Shown here: positions 12,296 through 22,330 of the stretch, one piece after another
Layout of the letters: every line of letters starts with the position of its first letter
Numbering within the stretch: the first letter of the stretch is position 1
Assembly: GCA_019426215.1 (NCBI GenBank)
Contig: CM033394.1
Span: 14,590,195-14,654,194 of the forward strand
Reading direction: 5' to 3'
Source: Buddleja alternifolia
Lineage: Eukaryota; Streptophyta; Magnoliopsida; Lamiales; Scrophulariaceae
DNA length: 64,000 bases
Program-made: the position numbers and the translations under genes
The notes under the pieces: generated by a model
The model's input: only the letters and a program-made list of their open reading frames with translations
What the model was told of the DNA's origin: nothing
The model's database searches: none

Positions 12296-13063
12296 ATAGG
12301 ATGCACTCCGAGCATTCCTTGCCCCATCATTTTAAGACAATGGAGGGAAAAATGAAGAAGCTTTGTCATTTGGGTCATTATTTTGGTGGTCGGGACCGAG
12401 AGAGAATTATCGGGAAATTCTCTAACTGAGTTTTGGAAGAATGAATTGGATAGAATACATGCTGAAAAAGATAGAGTTCTATGTGTCATAAAGTCTTTAT
12501 TAATTAAAGTGTGGAAAAAGAGAGAGCTTGAATTAAAGACATTTAAATTTCTATCTTTGAGGATGAACAATGGTCCTCGTCGTCTTTTCAAATTCGCTCT
12601 TAGAGATAGTCTCTCTAATGGGATGGTTAAGTTTGTATCATGTGTGTATGGAAAGAACAAGAATTAGTTATGTTAATGGATCACATGTTTATATGTTATG
12701 TTTGCTTTCTAGTGTTTTTCTTGTAGCATGTACGCATGACTATGATGTATCTATGTTTTTCTTTAAGATGGCAAAATGTGTTTGTTTTGGTATATCATGT
12801 TTTATTTTGATTATGCATCTAAGTGAGAGTTCTTAAGTTGGAAGAATTTAAGTAATTCTCTCCTAGAATTCATTGAATTTGATACTCAAGATTTAAGTTT
12901 GTGATAATAAAATATGGGGATTTTAGATGATGATTGGGAACTTAGTTCACTATTGAGTCTATGCCTTATGTTGATTCATCATAATCGTTAATTCTAAGTA
13001 CAAATTATATATGTATATATTATGAGTATTAATATGAATATTCATTTGTGAACTATATAGACC
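12296..13063. other. Spacer between two copia elements; no supported gene
   Basis: An open frame of 94 codons at 12383-12667 on the plus strand (charged, Lys/Arg/Glu-rich, ending CVYGKNKN) matches no family I recognise and lacks context. It may be retroelement leader. The part from about 12840 is AT-rich and directly precedes the Copia-2 gag start, but I find no PBS or LTR end in it. Confidence 0.3.
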
Positions 13064-13842
13064 ATGGCATCGAAATCGATCATTGTTGACCTTAACAAAG
13101 GTGACAAGCTGAATGGCGAAAACTATAACACCTGGCGCCACAAGATATGGTATGTGCTCGATTAGCAGAATGCTTTGGATGGCATCAACCAGATCATGCT
13201 AGACCTCGATATGGGAAGCACTGCTCAACAGAGAATTGATCACGAGGCTTAGTTAGCATGGAAAAAAAAAGATTCACAAGTGTGAGCAACATGCTATTAC
13301 TCATGACATCTGGGTTTATTATCAAGCAGAAGTATGGGGGTACAACAGTGACTCGTCTGAGGCAGTTGGCTATCAAGTTTGACACTTATTAGAAACAAGA
13401 TGATCACAACATTAAGAAACATCTGAGAACTATGTCAAACATGATAAGAGAGTTGAATTCTGTTAGCCATGTTCTCTCTGATGAGCAGCAAGTTGAAGCG
13501 TTAATTTGGTCCCTAACTGACAACTGGGAGCATCTGAAAGTTAATGTGACTCACAGCTATAACATCAAGACTTTCATTGTTGCTGCTCGCCATGTTGAAC
13601 TTGAGGATGAGCGGCTCGGTGCTGAAAAGGCCGTAGCTGGTGCTTTTGTGGCAGAGTCCAGTTCCAAAAGACCTTCAGGCTTTAAACGTAAGAAGAACTG
13701 GAACAAATGTAAGAAAGGAAAGAATAGTGGAGAAGGGTTCAAGAAGAACACTTCAACCCCAATCGAAAAAACAAGCGTAAGCGGTTTAGGAATAAGAAGA
13801 AAGACAAGAGCAAGATGTAGTGATACATTGTCATGGGTTTAG
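13064..13842 (+). pseudogene. Copia-2 gag (UBN2-type, decayed)
   Basis: The ATG at 13064 opens MASKSIIVDLNKGDKLNGEN, which matches the start of a large plant copia gag family (DLNKGDKLDGxNYxxWxxKI). Stops follow at codon 35 and beyond. From 13432 the frame is open again with LRTMSNMIRELNSV, then DEQQVEALIWSLTDNWEHLKVN, and a basic Lys-rich tail (FKRKKNWNKCKKGKN). The CCHC knuckle expected after the tail is not seen. The product would be the capsid protein. Confidence 0.8.
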
Positions 13843-13928
13843 CCATTTCGCTTGTGAATGCTCTGAGCCGAAAAGGTAGCACTTAATAATGTTTTTGTGA
13901 GTGTTATATACATCTCTATTACTGTTTT

Positions 13929-14122
13929 ACTCATTGAATCTTATCCTGTGTGGATTGCAGACTCTAGGGCAACAAACTTTGCGACTAGAGATCGTGAAAT
14001 ATTTGTAGAATTTTGTCTAGTCCCTACTCATTGAATCTTATCCTGTGTGGATTGTACACTCCAGGGCAACAAACCTTGTAACTAGAGTCATGAAGTATTT
14101 GTAGAATTTTGTCGAGTCCCTA
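13929..14122. repeat. 97-bp tandem duplication across the Copia-2 protease active site
   Basis: ACTCATTGAATCTTATCCTG starts at 13929 and again at 14026. The duplicated text includes the protease active-site box, which reads DSRATNF in the first copy and HSRATNL in the second, where DSGAT is expected. Confidence 0.9.
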
Positions 14123-15225
14123 GCGATACATGGTGGATATATGTAGGAAACAATGCAAGAGTGGTAGTCAAGGGGATAGGTGTTGGGATTATGCCCTCCA
14201 TGCCATAGAGGAATTAGATTAATTAGGACATTTACATCTATGTTGTACAAACTCTTATTCATTAATAAAGGCATTGCTGATATATATATTTTGATGGCAT
14301 TAATATAAGTATTAAACAAATAAGTCCCGAGTAACTAAGTGGGAGCATCTACTACTGAATGGTTAGAGGAGAAGGACACTACAAGTATCGGTTCCTTGTT
14401 TACTTATACTAGAGTTCGCAAGTCAAAGAAGTTTTAATTGGGCATTAAGACCAAACTTATATGACGCAAGCTTTGACAAGGAGTGTCAGTCGGTCGCTTT
14501 GGATGGTGGGACCTTGGTCATAGATATATCAATAAAATTGATATATTCAAACATGGCTCGCCGTAATTCAATCACATGTGTAATTACTCTTTGACTGTGA
14601 ATGATTGAATTACTGGTCATGGTAGTGTGCGTGAACCTTAGACCTAAGGGTTCACGAAGATTGGACTTATGACACTGAAACAATTATTAGAGTAGTTAGA
14701 TCCAGTTCACCCTTTGGTGGGATCAACCTCGAAGTGTGGTTCAGAAGGACAAGTGGCAATTGTTCGATGACTAACAATAGGGGATTCACTGTCTCGGTTA
14801 GTAACGAGTTAACGTCCTATGTGATTGTAGGCAAATGAAATTATAAGTTGTTGACCAAAGTAGGAGAACTAACTTATGTATAGTACATAAGAGTAGTTCA
14901 GTAATTTCATCTTACTATGATTGATAAAGCACAACATCGAGTTCTGTGAGTTTGACATAATCCATGACTTTCACTCGATCGGGATGTTATAGTGAAGGGC
15001 TATACTCACATGGTTTCTGTGACCTGAAGGTTCGTATTTGATCTATTCTTTTCAATTGAGTTTCGATGTGAGTCCACGAGACTGACTAAGTAACACTCAC
15101 ATCCTTGGTTTCCTCCCAATGCCAATTGAGACGAACTTAGAGAGTCGCACTTCAAAGGAATTGATCAAAGAAAATTCTTTCGTTGTCAAGTATATAAAAT
15201 AGGTAATTTACTATTTGATGAGCAA

Positions 15226-15373
15226 ATTAATTTATTTGATTAATTGGATTAATGAAAATAAATTAATAATAAATAATTAGATGTATTTATTATGAACACA
15301 TTAATTTATTTGATTAATTGGATTAATAAAAATAAATTAATTATAATAAATAATTAGATGTATTTATTATACT
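15226..15373. repeat. 74-bp AT-rich tandem duplication in the LTR
   Basis: ATTAATTTATTTGATTAATT begins at 15226 and again at 15300. The following 50 bases also repeat nearly exactly, ending ATTAGATGTATTTATTAT. Confidence 0.85.
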
Positions 15374-15833
15374 CATCCTATTATTAAATAATTGGATTAT
15401 TTAATTTAGATGATTGTTAATTAGTATTATATTTTAATTAGATAATTATAATTGGACTAAGTTGAAAGTCAACTTAACCCAATTAGGATGAGGATCACTA
15501 CTACAGAAATGACCTATAGCAGCGGTTTTTTTGGGCCTATTACAGCGGTTTTGAACCGCTGCCATAGGTACCGCTACCATAGGTCAAAACCCTATGGCAG
15601 CGATTCCGGAACCGCTGTCATAGGTCACCCTATGACAGCGGTTCTATAGAAACCGCTGCAGTAGGGTGACCCTATGGCAGCGGTTTCGGCAGAACCGCCG
15701 TCATAGGGTCATTTATTCAAAAAAAAAAAAAATTAAATTGGACCCTATGGCAGCGGTTCCGGCTGAACCGCTGTCATAGGGTGGTATATTTATTTTTTTT
15801 AATTTTATTTTATCGTTTATAATGTTGCCATGT

Positions 15834-16093
15834 CGGAATGACACAAAATTCGCACGGTCATAGCGAAACGGCATTCTGAACAAAACGCAAATTTGCGCTC
15901 TCGTGATTTTAGCCATCCGAGATCGTTTAAGGCCTCAAATACGCGTTTTATTACATAAATACGTATTTTTGTAATAAAACACGTATTTGAGGCCTTAAAC
16001 GATCTCGGATGGCTAAAATCACGAGAGCGCAAATTTGCGTTTTGTTCAGAATGCCGTTTTTCTTTGACCTTGTGAATTTCGTGTCATTCCAAC
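15834..16093. repeat. Long palindrome (about 125-bp arms) inside CACTA-2
   Basis: The left arm begins GGAATGACACAAAATTCGCA and the right arm ends with its complement TTTCGTGTCATTCC. The inner about 95 bases of each arm (from GGCATTCTGAAC to the loop ACATAAATACGTATTTTTGT) are almost perfectly complementary, with about two mismatches. A transcript would fold into one long hairpin. The mirrored short ORFs at 15817-16032 and 16009-16130 are a by-product of this symmetry. Confidence 0.93.
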
Positions 16094-16109
16094 ACCGCAA
16101 AATTTCAAC

Positions 16110-16490
16110 CGAGAAATATTTTCATAAATACACAAATATACGTACACCCACACATACACAAATATACATACACCCATCAACATATACACAAATATACATA
16201 CACCCATCAACATATACACAAATATACATACACCCATCCACATATATACATACACAAATATACACACACCGACACATACACAAATACACCCATTAACATA
16301 TACACATATATGCATACACCCATGAACATATACACAAATATACATACACCCATCCACATATATACATACACAAATATTCATACACAAATATACACACATA
16401 CACCCACATATACACAAATATAAATACACCCACACATACACAAATATACATACACCCACACATATATGCATACACCCACATATACATATA
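16110..16490. repeat. Minisatellite, about 30-bp unit, in CACTA-2
   Basis: Degenerate tandem copies of ACACAAATATACATACACCC with the linker ATCAACATAT. Cys/Val/Tyr-rich minus-strand frames over it are not genes. Confidence 0.9.
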
Positions 16491-17443
16491 TCTATATATA
16501 CTCTATGTGTGTGTGTGTGTATATATATTTATCTAAAAAAAAATACCAAAACTAAATGGAAGAAGGCAGCGGCGGCGGCGGCGGAGGTGGGCGGCGTCGG
16601 CGTCGGCAGCAGAGGCGGAGGTGGGCGTCGGCGGTGGTGGTGGTGGTGAGAGAGTTGAGAGAGAGAGAGTGAGAGAGTGAGAGTGAGAGTGAGAGAGAGG
16701 GGGGGCCGGTTTGAAATAAACCCGCCCAAATTTTGAACTTTTGGCAGCGGTTCGGGCAGAACCGCTGCCACAAAGTTCAAAATTTTTTATTTTTTTTTTG
16801 ACAACTTTTGGCAGCGGTTCCGCCCCAACCGCTGCCAAAAGTGAACTTTGTGGCAGCGGTTCGGCTGAACCGCTGCCAAAAGTCCAATTTTTTTTTTTTT
16901 TTTTGACACCTATGACAGCGGTTCGGCTCGAACCGCTGTCATAGGTCCGAACCGAGTGCCCCCTATTACAGCAGTTTTCAAAACCGCTGTCATAGGTGCG
17001 CTGTAATAGGACTTTTTTGTGGTAGTGGGAGGGCGTGTGTGAGGCGTGTAAGTGTGAGTTTGATGGGCTCAAGGAATAGTTTATTCCAAGCCCATCACTC
17101 CTTATATATACCTAACTCTTTGGTTCAGAAAGCCCTAACTCTCACAATTGACTTGACAGTAAAGAAAGAAGAATAGAAAAATCTCTTTCCCCTCCTTAGT
17201 ATAGCCGTCGGCCCTTAGAGAGTCAAGGGTGGTGGATTTTTCTTCAAGCTTATTTTTGGCGTGATATCTAGAGGCAGGAATTTATCAATTGCTGCTATCC
17301 AGAATATTAAGTTTTTTAATCAAATCAAAAGGTTAGTGAAAAGATGAAATTAGATTTCATCTTCTTTAAAAATTTCGATTGTTGTAAAAATCATTAAAAT
17401 CTACAGGCAGGAGTTTATCAATTGCTGCTATCCAGAATATTAA

Positions 17444-19084
17444 GGCTATGTATGGTTGTGTATTTAAAAAATATTTTCATTTTTTGGATCACCAAAAAAT
17501 GAAAATACACAGTCCAAGCCAAATTCAATAGAAAATGGTCAAATTTTAAATATACTACACATTCCCCTATACACCAACCAATCATTTCAATCTTTTTACA
17601 ATCTTTTATCATTAATTACACTATCCCACTATCCAACTCATTATCTTTCTTTCTTTTTCATATTTTATTATTATTATTATTATTATTATTAAATAATATA
17701 TAATTTGAAAAAAAATATTATTTTTTCCTCCCCTTACACTATTTATCCCCTGCACCTTTTCCTCCCAGCCGCAACCCCCATTTCCCTGGCCCCACCCCCA
17801 ACCCCACGTGCCCACCCCCCTCTCCATATGTGTGTGTGTGTGTCTGCGTGTGTATAGATGTGTGTGTGTGTGCGTGTATGTCTGTGTGTGCGTGGGTGTG
17901 TTCATATATATATATATATATATATTATATGTGTGTGTGTGTGTGTGTGTGCGTGGGTCTGTTCATATATATATATGTGTGTGTGTGTGTCTGCTTGTGT
18001 ATAGATATATGTGTGTGTGTCTGCATGTGTGTATATATGTATGTGTATGTGTGAGTGTGTGTATTGGTGAAAAAGATGAAGTGGGAGTGAGAAAAAATAA
18101 AATGGATGAAAAATAACAAAAAGTGGGCAAAGTGTGGCCCAACCATATTAAATAAATAATAGGTTTTTATCCCTATTTAATGTTTTTATCTCTATCTAAA
18201 GTGGATGAAATTTGCTATTATTAAAATGCACTAATTTGTTATTTACCATAGTTAGTAAAATACGAGACGGGAAAAATTCATCATTTAATATGTACGTGTA
18301 TATTATGAAATTTTATTGAAAATTACAGTGAAAAAGTCGGATAAAAAGTACGGAGACGAAAAATAAATGGATTCGTAGAAGTTCGAGTATAATATGGATA
18401 TAAATTAATTATTCGGGAGTAAAAATATTGTATATATGGACCACATATTTACACATTTCATAAAATATTGTATATGTAGACCATCCTATTTTATATTTGT
18501 CCAATGCGAATCGTATAATTGCACTAACTATTATAAATATAGACGAGCAAAATTCAATTTTCTTGAACTTTTAAAATATAAAATTGAAAAAAAAAACACG
18601 AAATGAAAAAAAGGATAAAAATTTAAAGCTAAAAAGAAATAAAAAATTGGAAAAAAAAAAACAAAAAATAAAGGGGGGCCCCCCACCCCCAACGCATGAA
18701 CGCCCTTTTTGTTGGCTGCCTCTCCTGTTTTTTTCTTTTCATTCTATTTATATAATATATATTATATTATGTGTGTGTATGTATATATATATATATACAC
18801 ATATATACATATTATTTTATAACTAACTCATAACATTATTAAAAAAAAATATTATTTTAATATTTTTTCTCCCATCATCATCATATTCATAACCAACTCA
18901 ATCATTTCATATATCAAATCCTACTAAAAATCAACTTTATATCACATCTACACTATTTTCAATCAAATTCTAAAAACACATCCAAACAAACAAATTAAGT
19001 CAACATTTTCACACGAATTTCTGTAATACACATTCCCCAAAAAATATTCAGAATTCATTTTCGAAAACACAACCATACGGAGCC
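17444..19084. mobile_element. Harbinger-like (Tourist-type) non-coding element, TSD TAA
   Basis: The left end GGCTATGTATGGTTGTGT and the complement of the right end GGCTCCGTATGGTTGTGT form a terminal inverted repeat. The 3-bp target duplication TAA (17441-17443, 19085-19087) fits PIF/Harbinger preference. The neighbouring uninterrupted duplicate unit shows the empty site ATATTAAGTTTT. The 1.64-kb interior holds (TTA)n, (GT)n and (TA)n tracts and no gene. Confidence 0.85.
17826..18065. repeat. (GT)n/(TA)n microsatellite
   Basis: Long GTGTGTGTGTG runs broken by TATATA and GCGTGGGT. It lies inside the Harbinger-like element. Cys/Val-rich frames over it are spurious. Confidence 0.95.
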
Positions 19085-19189
19085 TAAGTTTTTTAATCAA
19101 ATCAAAAGGTTAGTGAAAAGATGAAATTAGATTTCATCTTCTTTAAAAATTTCGAATGTTGTAAAAATCATTAAAATCCAAAGGTGATT

Positions 19190-20125
19190 CGATTGTGAAT
19201 CTGGATATGTATTTACGTTTCTGCTGCACATGAACCAGAATTCACGACAATAGAAATTTGCAAACTAGAGTTGCATGGTGGCCAAACTCATATTCTACAT
19301 GATATCCTCTATGCACCCAAGATCTAGCAAAATCTTATTTCTGTTGTTGTTCTTCTATGATTTGGTTTTAGCTTGAACTTTAGTAGTCATGTGGTTTCTA
19401 TATATTATAAAAATATGTATTATGGTTTTCAGCATCTTAGGAATGGTTTCATCACGTTAGATTGTGACAGACAAATGTTTAACTATTATGTTGATCATTG
19501 TATTTGGTTAAATATTTGTTCTTCCAGTAATGTGTATATATATGATTATACTTGGCATGTTAGATTAGGTCACATTCTTCCAGTAATTTGTATATATACA
19601 TGGAAACCATTTGAAAAATCCATTAGGGCAGAATTTCCATTGCATTAATCCCTTCAGATATATGGGGTCCAATGAATGTGAAGGCTAGATATGGTTCCTC
19701 ATATTTCATTACATTCATAGATGATTTCACCCATTTTGGTCATGTCTATTTAATTTTCGTTAAGTCTGATGTACTTGAGTGTTTTAGACATTATATGAAT
19801 GAAGTGGAGAATTAAATGGATAGAACTATAAAAACTTTGAGAACTGATCAAGGACGTGAATATCTATCTGATCAATTTAGGGATCTATGTAATGAAAAAG
19901 GAATTTAGACAGTTGACGATGCACCTCAACAAAACGGTGTTGCTGAAAGAATGAATAGAACACTGTTAAATATGACGAGGTCCATGATGGCACAAGCTAA
20001 CCTAGTTATTTCCATTTGGGGAGATGCTTTGTTATCTACTTCATACATTCTAAACAAATTGCCTTTGAAATTAGTACCTTCAACGCCATATGAACTATAT
20101 GGACAGGTAGAAAACCTAACCTAAA
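19190..20125 (+). pseudogene. Copia-2 protease end and integrase (decayed)
   Basis: After the inserted LTR, the reading resumes with protease text (LHGGQTHILHDILYAPKI, then SLNFSSHVVSIYY) and a worn GAG-pre-integrase region. Integrase text starts near 19655 (SDIWGPMNVKARYGSSYFIT, first catalytic Asp). It continues LRTDQGREYLSDQF (second Asp) and APQQNGVAERMNRTLLNM (Glu), and ends at PSTPYELYG. Stops at about 19814 and 19905 among others disable it. Confidence 0.8.
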
Positions 20126-20426
20126 TAACCTTAGACCTTGGGACTAGCTACTTAGATTCTTGATTCTTTTAGTAAATATGGAAAGTTGGGTCCTCGAGGA
20201 AAGAAATGTATCTTTATTAGATACTCTGAACAATCTAAGGGTTATGTGTTCATAGGTGAGAAAGTAGATGGATGTGTTACTGAGAATTGAATTACGTAAT
20301 GTAACATTTATAGAGAATGATTTTCCTAGTAAGGGTGATATAAAGGAAAAAGAATCTTTATTTAGGTTGATTGATTCAGATACTGGAAATATGCAAATTA
20401 GATCACTTGAAATACAAGATGATGAG

Positions 20427-20660
20427 TTATCACTTGGTCCTATTGGGAGACAATCCCACCCAAGTGATCTAATAAATCATAACTATATATGAGTACTGGG
20501 AAAAGAATGCCCAAATGTCATTATGAGATTTAAGCTCATACTTTTATCACTTGGTCCTATTGGGATCCAGTCCCATCCAAGTGATCTAAATGAATCAAAC
20601 TGCAAAAGAGTACTAGGAAAGGAATGCCCAAACGTCATTATGAGATTGAAGAGCATGCTT
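20427..20660. repeat. 117-bp tandem duplication between Copia-2 integrase and RT
   Basis: TATCACTTGGTCCTATTGGG occurs at 20428 and 20545. Both copies continue with CAAGTGATCTAA and GAATGCCCAAAYGTCATTATG. Confidence 0.9.
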
Positions 20661-21165
20661 TTATTATTTCAGTAGGAGATGATGAGGAGCCTAAGAATAT
20701 AAGTGAGGCTCTGTCTTGTCCTGCAAAGGACATATGGATGAAAGCAATGGAAGAAGAGATGGAGTCAATGGAATCAAACCAAGTCTGGGAACTGGTTGAT
20801 CTTCCATCTGGATATAAAGCTATTGTCAACAAATAGGTTCTCAAAATCAAACGAAAGGCTGACGGAACTATTGAGAGGTATAAGGCTCGACTGGTGGTAA
20901 AAAGGTTATACCTAACAGGACCGTATTGATTACAATGAGACTTTTTTGCCTGTGGTGAGATCTACTTTCATTCGCCTATTATTGGTTATAGTGGCTAATT
21001 TGGATTTGGAATTACATCAAATGGATGTAAAGGCTCCCTTCCTCAATGAAGAATTTGAGGAAGAAACCTACATGGAACAACAAATAGGTTTTATTGTTAA
21101 AAGCCAAGAAGACAAAGTTTGTAGATTGATTAAATCAATTTATGCTATATTTATAATAAGTCAAA
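20618..21165 (+). pseudogene. Copia-2 reverse transcriptase, N-terminal part
   Basis: Starts with the RT entry text: AKDIWMKAMEEEMESMESNQ, then VWELVDLPSGYKAI, then KADGTIERYKARLVVK. It continues in other frames to LELHQMDVKAPFLNEEFEEE and DKVCRLIKSIYA, and stops where YGLKQASRQW would follow. The catalytic YVDD box is missing, so the domain was truncated by whatever brought in the LTR fragment at 21166. Confidence 0.8.
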
Positions 21166-21494
21166 ATTAGTGAACTTTCCTATTTGAGTCTTACTCCAAA
21201 AAGAAAGTTCATGTGTTTTGGCCAAAAACTTATGATCTCACTTACCTACAAAGGCATACGATAATTTCTCGTTCACTTGCGACCAATTTAGTACACAAGT
21301 ATTAAACTCCTCTAGTGCCATAGAGAGTTAACTCTTGTCTTCAGAGACTTATAGACGATTAATATATATAAATGCCAATAATAAAGTAAACAACTGGAAA
21401 GCCTTTTATCAAAATAGAGAATAACAATTATATGATCAAAATGTCCTTATTCTATCTTATGGTCTAATGGTATTTGAGGACATAAACCTAACAG
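21166..21494 (-). repeat. Copia LTR fragment, minus orientation
   Basis: On the minus strand this begins TGTTAGGTTTATGTCCTC at 21494, the same start as Copia-1's LTR (TGTTAGGTGTATGCCCTC). It runs about 330 bases and then abuts the Copia-2 RT. It is the first part of an LTR, truncated. Confidence 0.65.
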
Positions 21495-22330
21495 AATTTA
21501 TCAATAAGGTCAATTTGAGACTCTCATCGATCTGATTCGATGTCTAGCTATATCATCACAGACATCTAGATGCTAGTAATTATGTGATGGTCATGTGAGC
21601 CAACTCCATTCCATCATTTTATCAATCTAAATCTATTGTTTAAGTTTAGTCAAAACTCAATTAGCTTAGATAACTTTGACTGCATTGTGACGATAGTGAC
21701 TTTCGTCGTTTAAGGTAAGATCACCAATCTTTTTTAACGATTTCCACTTGTCATTTATGTATAACAACAAGATAGAAAATATCCCAGTATCCGACCGTGG
21801 AAGGATACTCTGTTCATGTCATCGGCTTAGTCGTGCAACATGACTACTCCCAACATTATTTCATTTAATGATTCTCCTGGAACCTGGAATAAGTCAAAGT
21901 TTATGTGTGTTGCACATGTTGCAACCATGACATCTCAAGTCATGAAAATTATCTCACACTATGTAACCCTTAGGCTTTCAAGTTCGACATGGAATCATGT
22001 GGGGTATTTAGTCATGTACCTCCAAGTACAATTACAGATCCTCTATGCATACACTGATCTCCAATTAATGCCCATGGAATAAGGCACTCTATCTACGATA
22101 ATGTTTGCATGAGCAAGCCCTTGACGAGAATATGATTTCTATTTTTCTCATGTCTATGTAGCTTGGAAAAAGTTAAGGATCACACGATTGGGAGAATGTT
22201 CTATAATTTCCACCTCGTGTGCGCGACCATTCTCATATCCGTGCAATTATTTTTGGGACTCTATCAACTACGACATAGAATATAGATAAAGAAAATGCCA
22301 AGTGTTTATTGATATATAAAGAAAAGACTG
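21495..22330. other. Retroelement-like non-coding sequence
   Basis: There is no gene. The text (for example CCGACCGTGGAAGGATACTC and a TATTGATATATAAAGAAAAG stretch) has the look of LTR or UTR sequence, but no boundaries or PBS were found. Confidence 0.3.

Larger units (their letters stand above)
15496..17027. mobile_element. CACTA-2, 1.5-kb non-coding element with internal foldback
   Basis: The left end CACTACTACAGAAATG at 15496 and right end TTTTTTGTGGTAGTG at 17027 are CACTA terminal repeats. Flanking trinucleotides GAT and GGA do not match well, so the TSD has decayed or an end base is lost. Both ends carry subterminal inverted motifs of a variant type, CCTATGGCAGCGGTT / AACCGCTGTCATAGG. 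The interior has a long palindrome, a 30-bp minisatellite and a CT-rich tract (on the minus strand) like that of the other two CACTA elements. There is no transposase; proline-rich frames at 16529-17072 are translated repeats. Confidence 0.88.
14181..19180 (+). repeat. LTR of a second copia, probably solo, inside Copia-2 protease; carries two DNA transposons
   Basis: TGTTGGGATTATGCCCTCC at 14181 is a copia LTR start, and the text is related to the Copia-1 LTR. Removing CACTA-2 and the Harbinger-like element leaves about 1.8 kb, matching Copia-1's 1.72 kb. Protease text of Copia-2 stops just before it and resumes near 19190, with no internal retroelement sequence, hence solo LTR. The right end near 19180 (...AAAATCCA) is uncertain; flanks are ATAGG on the left and AAAGG or AAGGT on the right, so the TSD is imperfect. 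Confidence 0.7.
17272..19180. repeat. 133-bp tandem duplication at the LTR end, second copy split by an insertion
   Basis: Unit 1 (17272-17404) starts AGGCAGGAATTTATCAATTG. Unit 2 starts AGGCAGGAGTTTATCAATTG at 17405, is interrupted after ATATTAA at 17443, and resumes with TAAGTTTTTTAATCAAATC at 19085. The two units are more than 95% alike by eye. Confidence 0.92.
13064..21165 (+). mobile_element. Ty1/copia relic (Copia-2), plus strand, truncated in RT
   Basis: Plus-strand order is gag (13064), protease (from about 13920), an inserted LTR of another copia (14181-19180), protease remainder, integrase (about 19640-20125) and RT (20618-21165). The text then stops abruptly against an LTR fragment in the opposite orientation. 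I see neither of its own LTRs. Many stops show age. After removing the inserted LTR, the coding part is about 3.1 kb. Confidence 0.8.

Noticed and set aside
12383..12667. 94-codon charged frame as a host gene
   Set aside because: No family recognised, no splice or promoter context, and it is wedged between two copia elements; kept only as a note in the spacer entry.
12291..14180. ATAGG beside both the Copia-1 LTR (12296) and the second LTR (14176) as a shared target duplication
   Set aside because: The two LTRs are in opposite orientation and 1.9 kb apart with Copia-2 gag between; a 5-base match is easily chance.
15713..16296. Two mirrored frames starting MAKITRAQICVLF on opposite strands
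   Set aside because: They are the two arms of the palindrome, not two genes.
16046..16487. Cys/Val/Tyr-rich minus-strand frames, like a small secreted cysteine-rich protein
   Set aside because: The Cys pattern only reflects the 30-bp minisatellite unit.
16529..17072. Pro/Ser-rich frames up to 179 codons on the minus strand
   Set aside because: They read through the CT-rich leader and subterminal repeats of CACTA-2; no domain or start context.
17808..18146. Cys/Val-rich and Thr/His-rich frames over (GT)n
   Set aside because: Microsatellite translation.
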